From positions 103,662-167,661 of the forward strand of contig JAXDKS010000045.1 in the NCBI GenBank assembly GCA_034666985.1: DNA of 64,000 nt, in the 5' to 3' direction. The notes beneath the pieces were generated by a model that was given only the letters and a program-made list of their open reading frames with translations, did not search any database and had not been told where the DNA came from. Source of the stretch: DATARR01 sp034666985 (GTDB lineage: Bacteria; Acidobacteriota; Thermoanaerobaculia; Multivoradales; UBA5704). The first letter of the stretch is position 1, and each line of letters opens with the position of its first letter. Made by a program: the position numbers and the translations under genes. This document shows positions 51,011 to 59,815 of the stretch, piece after piece.

Positions 51011-51499
51011 ATGATCAAACCGGACCGCTGGATCCGCGAATGGGGGCGGAGCGGAGGGGTCACCCCTTTCGAGGAGGGCCAGGTCAATGCCGCGAGCTAC
51101 GACGTCCGGGTCTCCGACCACTGGCTCTGCCCCACCCGGGACCCCGAAGAGTTCCGCGCCCCTCACATCAAGCTCTTCCCCGGCGAGGTCGTCCTCGCCT
51201 CGACCGTGGAGTACGTGCGCATCCCGCGCGACGTCGCCTGCGACCTCAAGCTCAAATCCACCCTCGGCCGGCTGTGGATCAACCACTCGCTGGCCGGCTG
51301 GTGCGACCCCGGCTTCCAAGGGGAGATCACCCTGGAGCTCCAGAACCTCGGGCCCCAGCCCTTCATCCTCGAAGCCGGCAGGCGAATTGCACAGCTCATC
51401 TTCATCGCCATGGAGTCCGAGCCGGACGTCGCGTACGGCGAACCCGGCTCGTCCAGCCACTATCAGGGGCAGAGGGGGACGACTCCGGCAAGACGATGA
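51011..51499 (+). CDS. dcd: dCTP deaminase-like protein
   Basis: A 162-residue dUTPase/dCTP deaminase fold. The active-site loop LKLKSTLGRLWINHSL corresponds to GRSSLAR of E. coli Dcd; the catalytic Glu is in EITLELQNLG, and the C-terminal YQGQ that closes over the nucleotide is present. The catalytic arginine-serine-serine triplet reads Lys-Ser-Thr, so substrate or activity could differ from the model enzyme. It supplies dUMP precursors or clears dCTP/dUTP. It follows glpX after 28 bases. Confidence 0.85.
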   Translation: MIKPDRWIREWGRSGGVTPFEEGQVNAASYDVRVSDHWLCPTRDPEEFRAPHIKLFPGEVVLASTVEYVRIPRDVACDLKLKSTLGRLWINHSLAGWCDPGFQGEITLELQNLGPQPFILEAGRRIAQLIFIAMESEPDVAYGEPGSSSHYQGQRGTTPARR

Positions 51500-51561
51500 G
51501 GTTCTTCACCCATGCGGAGCGCGCTGGCGTCCTGGTCCGTCTCGCAGTATTCGCCTAGAGC

Positions 51562-51567
51562 TATAAT
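51562..51567 (+). promoter_or_regulatory. -10 element of the DUF4388 gene
   Basis: A perfect TATAAT lies 13 bases before ATG 51581, matching the spacing before copZ (9171-9176). No good -35 is visible. The leader would be about seven bases, too short for a normal ribosome site. Confidence 0.5.
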
Positions 51568-51580
51568 CGGCCCGGTCATC

Positions 51581-52744
51581 ATGGGCATCGTCGGGAATCT
51601 CAGAACGATGCAGCTCGAGGAGCTGCTCCAATGGCTCTCCCAAAGCAAGAAGAGTGGGACGCTGGAGATCGTTCATGCCAAAACGGAAAAGAAGATCTTC
51701 TTCAAGGACGGCCTGATCCTCTCCTCCGCCTCCAACAGGCCGGAGGAGTACCTGGGGCACTTCCTGGTGAGCCACGGCCTCATCTCCGAGGAGCATCTCA
51801 GCCGCGCCATCGAGCTGCAGGAGAAGAGCCGCACCCTGCTCGGCATGATCCTGGTCAAGAACGGCGCCATCGCCGAGCGGGACCTCGCCCGCATGCTCCG
51901 CCTCAAGGCCGAGGAGAGCATCTACGACATCTTCTCGTGGTCCGAGGGGGACTTCCGCTTCCTCGACGACGTCCTGCCCGAGAGCGCCATGGTGCCGATG
52001 CGCATGGACGTGACCGGCATCGTGATGGAAGGCGTGCAGCGGGTCGACGAGTGGCGGCGCATCCGGAAGTTGATCCCTGATGAACGGATGATCCCGGTGG
52101 GGATCGTGGACATTTCCACCATCCCCGGCCTGGGCCCCGGCGACCGGCGGATCATGGACCACGTGGACGACCAGCGCACCATCGAGGAGATCCGCGAGAC
52201 CACCCACTCCACGGAGTTCCAGGTCTCGAAGCTGCTCTTCGACCAGTATCAGGCGGGCCACGTCAAGCTGGTGAAGCTGCGCTCCGGCGGCGGCTCGGGC
52301 GATGGGACGGCCGTCCCGACCGCGGCGGTCCTCATCGAAGCCGGCCGCGCCTACATGAAAGAGGGGGATTTCGACCTCGCCCTGCGCCACCTGCGGGCGG
52401 CGCGGGCCCTGGAGCCGGACAACCAGGACGCTCAGCAGATGCTGACCGTGACCGAGAAGAAGATCCGCGAGCACATCGAGAAGGCCGGCGTCACCCTGAG
52501 CTGCATCCCGCAGGTGACGGCGACCATGGAGCAGCTCACCTCCTCGAACCTCTCCCCCCAGGAAGGATTCATGCTCACCCGCATCAACGGCACCTACGAC
52601 ATCCAGTCGATCCTGAAGATCACCCCGATGCCGCAGCTCGACGCCCTGATGCTCTTCTGGAAGCTCTCCCAGGGCGGCTACATCCGCATCCTCCCCCCGC
52701 GCAATCCCTCGGGAACGCCGTTGCGGTCGGTGCCGTTGCGGTAG
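51581..52744 (+). CDS. DUF4388 (PATAN) domain protein with TPR-like segment
   Basis: A 387-residue cytoplasmic protein. Residues 1-170 form a PATAN module (LEELLQWLSQSKKSGTLEIV, GLILSSASNRPEEYLGHFLV, YDIFSWSEGDFRFLDD). A middle part follows, then a TPR-like helix pair (LIEAGRAYMKEGDFDLALRH) and a C-terminal helical domain (YDIQSILKITPMPQLDALML). It is the second PATAN protein of the window; the first (26066) is membrane-anchored. PATAN domains are often part of regulator networks. ATG 51581 is chosen after the -10 element. Confidence 0.82.
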   Translation: MGIVGNLRTMQLEELLQWLSQSKKSGTLEIVHAKTEKKIFFKDGLILSSASNRPEEYLGHFLVSHGLISEEHLSRAIELQEKSRTLLGMILVKNGAIAERDLARMLRLKAEESIYDIFSWSEGDFRFLDDVLPESAMVPMRMDVTGIVMEGVQRVDEWRRIRKLIPDERMIPVGIVDISTIPGLGPGDRRIMDHVDDQRTIEEIRETTHSTEFQVSKLLFDQYQAGHVKLVKLRSGGGSGDGTAVPTAAVLIEAGRAYMKEGDFDLALRHLRAARALEPDNQDAQQMLTVTEKKIREHIEKAGVTLSCIPQVTATMEQLTSSNLSPQEGFMLTRINGTYDIQSILKITPMPQLDALMLFWKLSQGGYIRILPPRNPSGTPLRSVPLR

Positions 52745-52756
52745 GGGGGCACTGCC

Positions 52757-52909
52757 CTATTCCTCGAAGTAGGTCCGGCTCCATTCGCCGGCGTCAACCT
52801 CTTCGAATTCTTCCTCGACGATCCGCAGCATCTCCTCCGCATCCTCGTCCGGCATGATCCCGATCACGTCCGCCAGGGGATGAGCGTTCTGGCCGTCAAT
52901 CTTCTTCAC
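52757..52909 (-). CDS. Acidic 50-residue protein coupled to the nucleotidyltransferase
   Basis: A very small acidic protein whose GTG (52909) overlaps the nucleotidyltransferase stop (GTGA). The chain reads MKKIDGQNAHPLADVIGIMP and then a Glu-rich helix (EEMLRIVEEEFEEVDAGEW). It is not a recognisable HEPN domain. The overlap with a minimal nucleotidyltransferase suggests a partner or antitoxin-like role, which is inference. Confidence 0.6.
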   Translation of the reverse strand: MKKIDGQNAHPLADVIGIMPDEDAEEMLRIVEEEFEEVDAGEWSRTYFEE

Positions 52910-53220
52910 AAATACAGACCCTCCCACCGGGCGCTCCGGTAGATCCCGAACCGTCCCTCCTCGAACGCCTCGGAGGAGACGGGAAGCGCGTGGATGGGAC
53001 GGTCCACCTTCAACTGAAGAGGATAGAGGGCCTCGACAATCCCATCGAGGTCCCTGCCGAGGCGGATCGGCCCCTGCAGGAGGACCATGAGATCCACGTC
53101 GCTGTCCTCGCCGGCTTGATTCCGCGCCTCCGATCCGAAGAGCAGAACTCCCCGGAACCGGTCCCGGAATACCGCTTCCAACCTCGGCCTGATTTCTTTC
53201 CGTATCTCTTCGCTCAGCAC
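52906..53220 (-). CDS. Minimal nucleotidyltransferase (MNT fold)
   Basis: A 104-residue protein. The Pol-beta-type active site is LLFGSEARNQAGEDSDVDLM, with GS and the DxD pair. A later Asp (QLKVDRPIHAL) could be the third acidic residue. MNT proteins often pair with HEPN or similar partners in toxin-antitoxin systems, where the transferase AMPylates the toxin. Here the partner is the 50-residue acidic protein encoded downstream with GTGA overlap. The 3-methyladenine glycosylase gene lies upstream on the same strand. Confidence 0.85.
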   Translation of the reverse strand: MLSEEIRKEIRPRLEAVFRDRFRGVLLFGSEARNQAGEDSDVDLMVLLQGPIRLGRDLDGIVEALYPLQLKVDRPIHALPVSSEAFEEGRFGIYRSARWEGLYL

Positions 53221-53244
53221 CGCGATCCTCCGATCCCCTCCATC

Positions 53245-53862
53245 CTACCCCGGCCGAGGCCGCGACACATTCCCATCCCCCCGCACCGAGAACCGCAGCG
53301 GCCAAGCCGCGGCTTCTCCAGCATAGTCCACCCCGATCCTTGGACTGGCAACGATCTCCTCCGCCGTCACCGGCTCCCCCTTCGCGATGTAGAGCGGTGG
53401 ATGGTCGAGGAGGACGCCGTCGAGCTCGCGGCCGATCCCCAGCGCCTGGCAGATCTTGCCCGGGCCGCCGGCGAGATCGCCCGGGCGGATTTTCTTCGTC
53501 CAGCCCCGGTTCTCCGCCATCCGCTCTTCACCCTCGACCGGCTCCCCCGCCCGCAGGAGCACGGCGCTCCCTACCCCTGCCTCCCCGGTGACGGCGTTCA
53601 GGCAGTAGTGCATGCCATAGATGAAGTAGACGTAGGCGTGGCCGCCCGGCAGGTACAGGCTCTCGTTGCGCGGTGTGCGCCGGCCGCCCGAGGCATGGCT
53701 CGCCCGGTCCGGAGCCCCCAGGTAAGCCTCAGTCTCCACCAGGCGCAGCACCAGGCGCTCCCCTCCCAGCTCACGCACCAGGTAGCGGCCGAGCAGATCA
53801 GGGGCGATGATCTCGGCAGGCCGGCGATAGAACGACAGAGGGAGAGGACGAAAACGGCTCAT
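53245..53862 (-). CDS. mpg: DNA-3-methyladenine glycosylase (Mpg/AAG family)
   Basis: A 205-residue AAG-type base-excision enzyme. LLGRYLVRELGGERLVLRLV, VETEAYLGAPDRASHASGGR with the catalytic Glu, and HAYVYFIYGMHYCLNAVTGE are the family blocks; AGGPGKICQALGIGRELDG completes the lesion pocket. It removes alkylated purines such as 3-methyladenine and hypoxanthine. It is divergent from the beta-helix transferase gene (28 bases between the starts). Confidence 0.93.
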   Translation of the reverse strand: MSRFRPLPLSFYRRPAEIIAPDLLGRYLVRELGGERLVLRLVETEAYLGAPDRASHASGGRRTPRNESLYLPGGHAYVYFIYGMHYCLNAVTGEAGVGSAVLLRAGEPVEGEERMAENRGWTKKIRPGDLAGGPGKICQALGIGRELDGVLLDHPPLYIAKGEPVTAEEIVASPRIGVDYAGEAAAWPLRFSVRGDGNVSRPRPG

Positions 53863-53890
53863 GCGACCCGGGGAACGGTATCATCTTCGG

Positions 53891-54583
53891 ATGAACCCCC
53901 TCCGGCTCCAGATTCCACCTCTTTTCGCCGAGTTGCCGGACGTCTTCGCCTCCCGCTTCGACCCGGAAGCTCCCTGGTCCCTCCTCGGCGCCGCACTGGA
54001 TGAGATCCTCGCCGGTCTGCCGTCGAGCGACATCCAGGCCGGACTGTCGCCGGACGTCCATCTCGCGGGCGATCGCATCGTGATCTGCCGGGGAGCCCGC
54101 ATCCATCCCAGCGTGGTGATCGAAGGGCCGGTCTTCATCGGCCAGGACGTGGAAGTCCGCCCCGGCGCCTACATCCGCGGCGGTTGCTGGATCGGCGATC
54201 GCTGCATCATCGGGGCGAACACGGAGCTGAAGCGCGCCCTCCTCCTCCCCCACGCCAAGGCCCCGCACCTCAACTACGTGGGCGATTCCATCCTCGGGGT
54301 GGACGTGAACCTGGGGGCCGGCACCATCCTCTCCAACTTCCGCCACGACGGTGGAAAAATCCACATCCCCGCCGACGGTGCTCGCCTCGACACCGGCCGC
54401 CGCAAGCTCGGCGCCATCCTCGGCGACGGCGTGCTCACCGGCTGCAACTGCGTGCTCCACCCCGGCACCGTCGTCGGCCAGGGCACCCAGATCTACCCGG
54501 GCGTGCAGCTCCGGCCGGGGGTGTACCCCGCGAAGAGCATCGTCAAGCTGCGGCAGGAGCTGGAGGTGGTACCCCAGGATTAA
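53891..54583 (+). CDS. Left-handed beta-helix sugar transferase-like protein
   Basis: A 230-residue protein. A helical N-terminal part (~residues 1-70) precedes a hexapeptide-repeat beta-helix: IHPSVVIEGPVFIGQDVEVR, AYIRGGCWIGDRCIIGANTE. APHLNYVGDSILGVDVNLGA matches the acetyltransferase active site of GlmU (His in HLxYxGD). The nucleotidyl-transfer half of GlmU is absent, so a stand-alone acyltransferase on a nucleotide sugar or similar acceptor is likely. The true substrate is unknown. Confidence 0.82.
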   Translation: MNPLRLQIPPLFAELPDVFASRFDPEAPWSLLGAALDEILAGLPSSDIQAGLSPDVHLAGDRIVICRGARIHPSVVIEGPVFIGQDVEVRPGAYIRGGCWIGDRCIIGANTELKRALLLPHAKAPHLNYVGDSILGVDVNLGAGTILSNFRHDGGKIHIPADGARLDTGRRKLGAILGDGVLTGCNCVLHPGTVVGQGTQIYPGVQLRPGVYPAKSIVKLRQELEVVPQD

Positions 54584-54602
54584 GGCGGCCCTACGGGCCG
54601 GA

Positions 54603-54820
54603 CCCTCATCACCCCGGCCCTCTTCTCCCGTCCCCTCCCAACCCCCCTCACCGGGAGAAGAGGGAGAAAAGCAAGGCAGCCTTGTAGGGTGCGCTGTGCG
54701 CACCATGACCGCTGACGGTGCGCACAGCGCACCCTACGGCAAGACCGCCCGCAGGAGCTCCGCTCTCTCCCGGTGAGGGGGGTGGAAGGAGACGGGAGAG
54801 AGGGGCTGGGGGAGTGAGGG
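54603..54820. repeat. Nested-palindrome element, full copy
   Basis: The core palindrome is 54684-54737 with perfect 21-base arms around a 12-base loop. Flanking it are an outer arm at 54603-54666, nearly identical in inverse to 36528-36590, and a diverged inverse arm ending at 54820. CCGCCCGCAGGAG follows the core as at 40.09 kb. The element fills the space between the convergent beta-helix gene and PP2C gene. Confidence 0.85.
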
Positions 54821-54884
54821 TGGGAGGGGGCCGGCCGAAGTCCGACTCGTCCGGGAGTGAGTGTCCTGGAGTCGGGAGCTCGCC

Positions 54885-56159
54885 CTACAGCACCGGCCGC
54901 GGAAACGCCTGCGTCACCGACATGTCGATCACCGGGTGGCTCACCACCATCACCGTGCGGTCGTCGTCCGGCGGCGCCTCGCGGCTGAAGGACTCGACGC
55001 TGGCGAAGATGGCGTCCACCACCTCCCGGGCGGTCTCCCCCTGGTGCTCGCGGGAGACCTCGATCAGGCGCTCCATCCCGTACTCGCCCAGCAGACGGCC
55101 GTCCTCGTCCCGCCCCTGGGTCTCGCAGATGCCGTCGGTGTAGAACACCAGCATGTCCCCCGGCTTCATGATGACGAAGCCCCGCTGATAGCTGGCATCG
55201 GGCAGCGGTCCCAGCACCGGGCCCCCTTCCTCCAGGTAGCGCACCGTGCCGTCGGCCGTGACGTGGAACGGCGGCGGATGCCCGGCGTTGACGTAGATGA
55301 ACACGCCGTTGAGCTCCAACTCGCCGTAGAACATGGAGACGAAGCGGCTGGTGAGCGTGCTCTTGTGGATGATCTTGTTCATCCGCTCCACCGTGCGCAC
55401 GATCTTGAAATCGCGGGCGAGCCCCATCCGCAACCCCATGTAGATGTCGCGCACCTGGAGCGCCGCCGGCAGCCCGTGCCCCGAGACGTCGGCGATCGAG
55501 AGCCCCAGGATCTTCTCGGTCACCGGGATGTAGTCGAAGTAGTCGCCGCCCACCCCCTCGATGGGCTCCGAGCGGCCGTAGATGTCGAAGTCGCCGTACT
55601 CGGGCACCCGCTTGGGGAGGATCGAAGCCTGGATCTTCCGCGCCTGCTCGAAGATCCCCTCCATGCGGTCGCGGCGGATCTTCTGATTGACGCTGTGCCG
55701 CAGGATACCCAGCGAGAAGAGGATATCGTCCCGGTCGTAGCCCGGCGCGACGTCGAAGGCGAGGACGTACTCCTCGCTGCCCACCTCGATGGCGGCGAAC
55801 CGTTGCACGCCGAGCTGGCTCTCCAGATTGCGGTCGATCCCCGGATCCTCCGCGTCCATGTACACCGTGCCGTTCTCCAGCAGCAGCTCGATCGGCCGGT
55901 AGGAGATGGGCACCTTCAGCCCCTTGGGGACCTCCTTGGCCTCGCCGAACGTGGCCAGCAGCACGTAGTAGCCCCCCCGGCGCTGATAGAGACGGCCGCC
56001 GTAGATCCCCAGCTCGTCGCGGAACTTGTCGATGATGATCTCGAGCAGAGACGGGATCGTCTGGCCGACGTCCTCGTCGCGATCCATGGCCGCGACCACC
56101 TGCTCCACCTTCTTCATCAACTGCTGGTAGTTCACCGGCCGGGCTTCGGACGTGATCAA
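54885..56159 (-). CDS. PP2C-type (SpoIIE/RsbU) protein phosphatase with a GAF-like input
   Basis: A 424-residue protein. The N-terminal half is a GAF-like sensor (DVGQTIPSLLEIIIDKFRDE, YVLAFDVAPGYDRDDILFS). The C-terminal half is an RsbU-type phosphatase: EGVGGDYFDYIPV, LGLSIADVSGHGLPAALQV and MLVFYTDGICETQG carry the metal-binding aspartates. RsbU enzymes dephosphorylate STAS antagonists, so the RsbW-STAS protein at 46503-47318 is a plausible target. TTG 56159 is chosen for the GGAAGGAG seven bases upstream; GTG 56135 is an alternative. Confidence 0.9.
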   Translation of the reverse strand: MITSEARPVNYQQLMKKVEQVVAAMDRDEDVGQTIPSLLEIIIDKFRDELGIYGGRLYQRRGGYYVLLATFGEAKEVPKGLKVPISYRPIELLLENGTVYMDAEDPGIDRNLESQLGVQRFAAIEVGSEEYVLAFDVAPGYDRDDILFSLGILRHSVNQKIRRDRMEGIFEQARKIQASILPKRVPEYGDFDIYGRSEPIEGVGGDYFDYIPVTEKILGLSIADVSGHGLPAALQVRDIYMGLRMGLARDFKIVRTVERMNKIIHKSTLTSRFVSMFYGELELNGVFIYVNAGHPPPFHVTADGTVRYLEEGGPVLGPLPDASYQRGFVIMKPGDMLVFYTDGICETQGRDEDGRLLGEYGMERLIEVSREHQGETAREVVDAIFASVESFSREAPPDDDRTVMVVSHPVIDMSVTQAFPRPVL

Positions 56160-56208
56160 GGGCAGACTCCTTCCTCTCGGGCGTGGGACGCGCGACGGCG
56201 AGGGCATT

Positions 56209-57678
56209 CTACCCGTTGTCGATCAACGCCATCACGATCCGGTCCTGATCCCCATGCGAATCCCCCCGCGTGCCATTGAGGAGGATCGAAAAGGCGTAGG
56301 ACTTCCCCGACACGGCCTTGGCGTAGCCCGAGAGAGCGGAGACGCCGGCGAGGGTGCCGGTCTTCGCGAAGACGTTGCCGCGATAGGGAGGCGCGGCCAA
56401 CCGCCGCTTCCAGGACTTCATGTCCTCCCCCGAGTAGGGTAGCGACTGCGCGAACTCCGTCCCCGAGGGATGGAAGAACATGTGGCGCAGCAGCGTCGTG
56501 ATGGCCCGCGGCGAGGCCTGGTTCTCGCGACTCATCCCCGAGCCGTCGACCATGTGGAGCTCTCCGGGCAGGATGCCGATCGACGTCATGAGCTCGCCGA
56601 TCGCCTTCACCCCCTCGCTCCAGCTCCCCTCGCCGCACCGCCGCGCCCCCAGCTCCTTGGCCAGACTCTCGGCGTAGAAGTTCTGGCTTCGCTTGTTGGT
56701 GGTGCGGATCGCCGTGACCAGATCGCTCCGGTGCACCGCCACCCGCTGCCAGACCGGCCCCGGAAGCTGCTCCACCGGCCGCAGACCGCCGTCGATCGCG
56801 ATCCCCTCCTCGGCCAGCGCCGCCTGCAGCGCCGTGCCGAAGTACGTCACCGGATCGGCCACCGTCACCCAGGTCTCGAACGGCCCTGAGTTGAGATCGA
56901 TCGTGCCCCGCACCGTCAGCAGATCCTCCGTCCGGCCCACGTAGAGCTTCGTCCCCTGCCGCTTCGCCCGGGTCGTGGTGGTGTTGTCCACCCGGAAGAA
57001 GGGGACCGGCGGCACGGTCTCGACGATCGCCGGCTGACCCGCCGCCTTGCCCGGATAGACCCGGACCAGGATGCAATTGTCGCTGAACGAGAGGGCGTCC
57101 ACCGGCGCCTCATACCACTCGGCGAGCTGGTCCCGAGGCCAGTCGGGATGGACGTGGAGGTTCTCGAACAGGCCATGGGCCAGGTAGAGGTCGCCCGAGA
57201 TCCGCCGTACCCCCTTCTCCCGCAGCGCCGCGGCCCAGGGCCGGAACGCGCCGAAGGGGTCGCCCCCGAACTCGCGGCCGGAGATCTGGGGATCGCCCGC
57301 GCCCACCACCCCTACGTCGCCTCGCAGCACGCCGTCCACCACCGGGCCCCGCATCAGGAAACGCGTCTCGAAGAGATAGCCCGGCCCCAGCGCGTCGAGC
57401 GCCGCCGCCGTGGTGAACAGCTTGCTGTTCGAGGCGATCACCCGCGGCTCGACGGGGTTGTAGGAGAACACCGTCTCCCCCGTGTCGAGCTCCACGATGT
57501 TGACCCCCACGCCCCCCGCCGTCTGCTGCGCGCGGGCGACCTCCGCCGAGACCGCCCGTTCGAGAGCCGTCTGCGCGACCGCAGACGCGGGAGCCAGGAG
57601 AAGGAGACAGAGACCGAGGGAAAGGGGGACGAGTCGTTTGTGAAGTTGCATCATCCTCGACGTCAGATCCGGAGTCAT
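56209..57678 (-). CDS. dacB: D-Ala-D-Ala carboxypeptidase/endopeptidase (PBP4, DacB type)
   Basis: A 489-residue S13 enzyme. The signal peptide is SLGLCLLLLAPASAVAQ. The active-site motifs are ASNSKLFTTAAA (SxxK), RSQNFYAE (SxN) and FAKTGTLAG (KTG). A large insert (~residues 105-290) between SxxK and SxN is typical of PBP4. It trims or cleaves peptidoglycan crosslinks in the periplasm. The start is uncertain: ATG 57678, or ATG 57654 or 57651 nearer the signal peptide. It follows the S9 peptidase gene on the same strand. Confidence 0.92.
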   Translation of the reverse strand: MTPDLTSRMMQLHKRLVPLSLGLCLLLLAPASAVAQTALERAVSAEVARAQQTAGGVGVNIVELDTGETVFSYNPVEPRVIASNSKLFTTAAALDALGPGYLFETRFLMRGPVVDGVLRGDVGVVGAGDPQISGREFGGDPFGAFRPWAAALREKGVRRISGDLYLAHGLFENLHVHPDWPRDQLAEWYEAPVDALSFSDNCILVRVYPGKAAGQPAIVETVPPVPFFRVDNTTTTRAKRQGTKLYVGRTEDLLTVRGTIDLNSGPFETWVTVADPVTYFGTALQAALAEEGIAIDGGLRPVEQLPGPVWQRVAVHRSDLVTAIRTTNKRSQNFYAESLAKELGARRCGEGSWSEGVKAIGELMTSIGILPGELHMVDGSGMSRENQASPRAITTLLRHMFFHPSGTEFAQSLPYSGEDMKSWKRRLAAPPYRGNVFAKTGTLAGVSALSGYAKAVSGKSYAFSILLNGTRGDSHGDQDRIVMALIDNG

Positions 57679-57726
57679 GCTTCGCGAAGTATACCCATAG
57701 AAGGCCGGCTATTTCTATCCCTTCAC

Positions 57727-59637
57727 CTATCCCTTCAAATACCTCTCGAACCACCGCACGATCTCCACCGTCGACCGCACGCGGTTCGGCGTCTTGCGAA
57801 ACCCGTGCCCCTCGTCCGGGAAGATCACCGACTGCACGGGCACCCCCCGCTTCTTCAGCTCCTCCTCCACCTGCTTCGCCTCCACCAGGGGGACGTTCGT
57901 GTCGTTGGCGCCGTGGAGCACCAGCAGCGGCGCCTTCACCTTGTCGAGCTTGTGGATCGGCGAGAGCCGGGCGAGCAGGTCCTTCTGCTTCACCGGATCG
58001 CCGTATTCGACGGTGGAGATGGCGGCCATCCACGGCTCGGTCTGGGCGAAGAAGGTCTCAAAATTGACGATGCCGTAGAGGTCCGCCCCCGCGGCGAAGA
58101 GGTCCGGATACTCGGTCAGGCCGGCGAGCGTCATATAGCCGCCGTAGGAGCCACCCATGATGCCGATCCGCTTCGGATCCGCGATCCGCTTCTGCACCAG
58201 GAAGTCGACGCAATCCTTGATGTCCTTCACCCCCTCCACCCGTAGCGGACCGTTGTCCAGGTTGACGAACCTCTTGCCGAAGCCCGACGAGCCGCGCACG
58301 TTGGGAGCGAAGACGCCGATGCCGCGCGAGAGCAGCGCCTGATAGGTAGCGTTGAAATTCGGCCTCTCCTGCCCCTCCGGCCCGCCGTGGAAGCTGATCA
58401 CCACCGGGCCGGGACCGGCGCCCGCGGGACGGTAGAGCCAGCCCGAGAGATCCAGGCCGTCGTGCGCCTTGAAGCGCACCAGCTCCGGCTTCGCGAGCTT
58501 CTCCAAGTCCACCCCTTCGTGCGGACTGCGGGTGACCTGCCACAGACCGCGGGCGCCGGACCCGCCCAACCCGACGTCCATCACCCAGACGTCCGTAGGC
58601 AGCCGGGCGCCGCCGATCGCCAGGGCCAGCCTCTTGCCGTTCCCGGCGAGGTCGAGACCGCCGACGATCTCGCCCGCCAGCCGGCCGATGGGGGCGGGGC
58701 GCGGCGTCGCCGAGCCGAGCTTCGTCAGGTCGAGCTTCGACACCTCGCTGCGCCCCGCGACGTTGAAGACCAGGACGGCGCTCGACCCGTCGGGGGCGAG
58801 CTCGAAGTCGTCCACCTCCGCGTCCGTCCGGGTGGTGAGCTTCTGATACGGCTGCGGCTTGCCGTCCGGGCCGAGAGGCACCCGGGCGAAGTACGTGGTA
58901 TCCGAATCCTTGTTCGAGATGATGTAGACGGCGCGGCCGTCCGGGCTCAGCTTGCCACCGCCGAACTGCCCGGGAGGATCGTGGGGCGTCAACAGCTCCT
59001 CTTGACCCGTCGTGAGATCGACGAGATAAAGATTGTTGTCCCCCCGGCTGGCCACCCGGCCGATCACAGCCCACCTGCCATCGTGGCTGACGTCCGTCAG
59101 CGTGGCCACTCCCGAGCTCGCGGCCACCTTGCGGCTCTTGCCCGTCTCCGAATCGTAGATCCAGGGCTCCAGCGAGCCGGGGTTGCCGTGGCTCGAGCTG
59201 TAGCGCAGGAATTTGCCGCTCCAGCCTGCCAGCGTATTGTTCTCCTTGCCGCCGCTGGTGATGAGCCGGAGATCCGAGCCGTCCGGATGCATGAGGTAGA
59301 TCTGCTGATTGAGACCGCCGCCCGGCGCCACCAGCAGAGCCAGCCAATGCCCGTCGGGCGACCAGTAGACGGCCGTCACCGGGTCCTCGAACGTGCCCAC
59401 CTGCCTCGGCTCCCCCTTGCCGTCGATCTCGGAGAGCCACACCTGCGGCAGAGAGCCGCGGTTCGAGAGGAACACCACCCGCTTGCCGTCCGGCGACAGG
59501 CTGGGCGAATTGCTGGAGCTGATCTTCGCCATGCGCTCCACCGCCGCCGTGAGCGCGTCGACTGCGGGCGCGGGGGCGGCCGGGAGAGCGAACAGGGCCA
59601 GAAAGGCCAGGAGCAAGGACCGTGAAAATAGGCGCAT
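57727..59637 (-). CDS. S9 family prolyl peptidase (DPP/acylaminoacyl type)
   Basis: A 636-residue exported peptidase. After the signal peptide (SLLLAFLALFALPAAPA), a beta-propeller (~residues 40-370) with TolB-like repeats (LSPDGKRVVFLSNRG, WSPDGHWLALLVAPG) caps an alpha/beta-hydrolase domain. The catalytic Ser is in MGGSYGGYMTLAG, the Asp is probably in LHGANDTNVPLVEAKQ and the His is in FPDEGHGFRK. It degrades peptides after export. It is upstream of dacB on the same strand, separated by 48 bases. Confidence 0.95.
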   Translation of the reverse strand: MRLFSRSLLLAFLALFALPAAPAPAVDALTAAVERMAKISSSNSPSLSPDGKRVVFLSNRGSLPQVWLSEIDGKGEPRQVGTFEDPVTAVYWSPDGHWLALLVAPGGGLNQQIYLMHPDGSDLRLITSGGKENNTLAGWSGKFLRYSSSHGNPGSLEPWIYDSETGKSRKVAASSGVATLTDVSHDGRWAVIGRVASRGDNNLYLVDLTTGQEELLTPHDPPGQFGGGKLSPDGRAVYIISNKDSDTTYFARVPLGPDGKPQPYQKLTTRTDAEVDDFELAPDGSSAVLVFNVAGRSEVSKLDLTKLGSATPRPAPIGRLAGEIVGGLDLAGNGKRLALAIGGARLPTDVWVMDVGLGGSGARGLWQVTRSPHEGVDLEKLAKPELVRFKAHDGLDLSGWLYRPAGAGPGPVVISFHGGPEGQERPNFNATYQALLSRGIGVFAPNVRGSSGFGKRFVNLDNGPLRVEGVKDIKDCVDFLVQKRIADPKRIGIMGGSYGGYMTLAGLTEYPDLFAAGADLYGIVNFETFFAQTEPWMAAISTVEYGDPVKQKDLLARLSPIHKLDKVKAPLLVLHGANDTNVPLVEAKQVEEELKKRGVPVQSVIFPDEGHGFRKTPNRVRSTVEIVRWFERYLKG

Positions 59638-59815
59638 GGAATCCTCCAGTCTTCGAAGCGGACCTTAGTCTACCCTGTCCTTCCCCCGTCCATGTTCTTC
59701 CTGTCCGTCACGCTCCCGCCGAATCGAAGCACTTGGTTCTATAGCTCGACCTCTACGCGGATTTCGCGAGCGGCGGATCACGTCGACCTCTGATCCTTGG
59801 GAGATTTTTTTCGTC

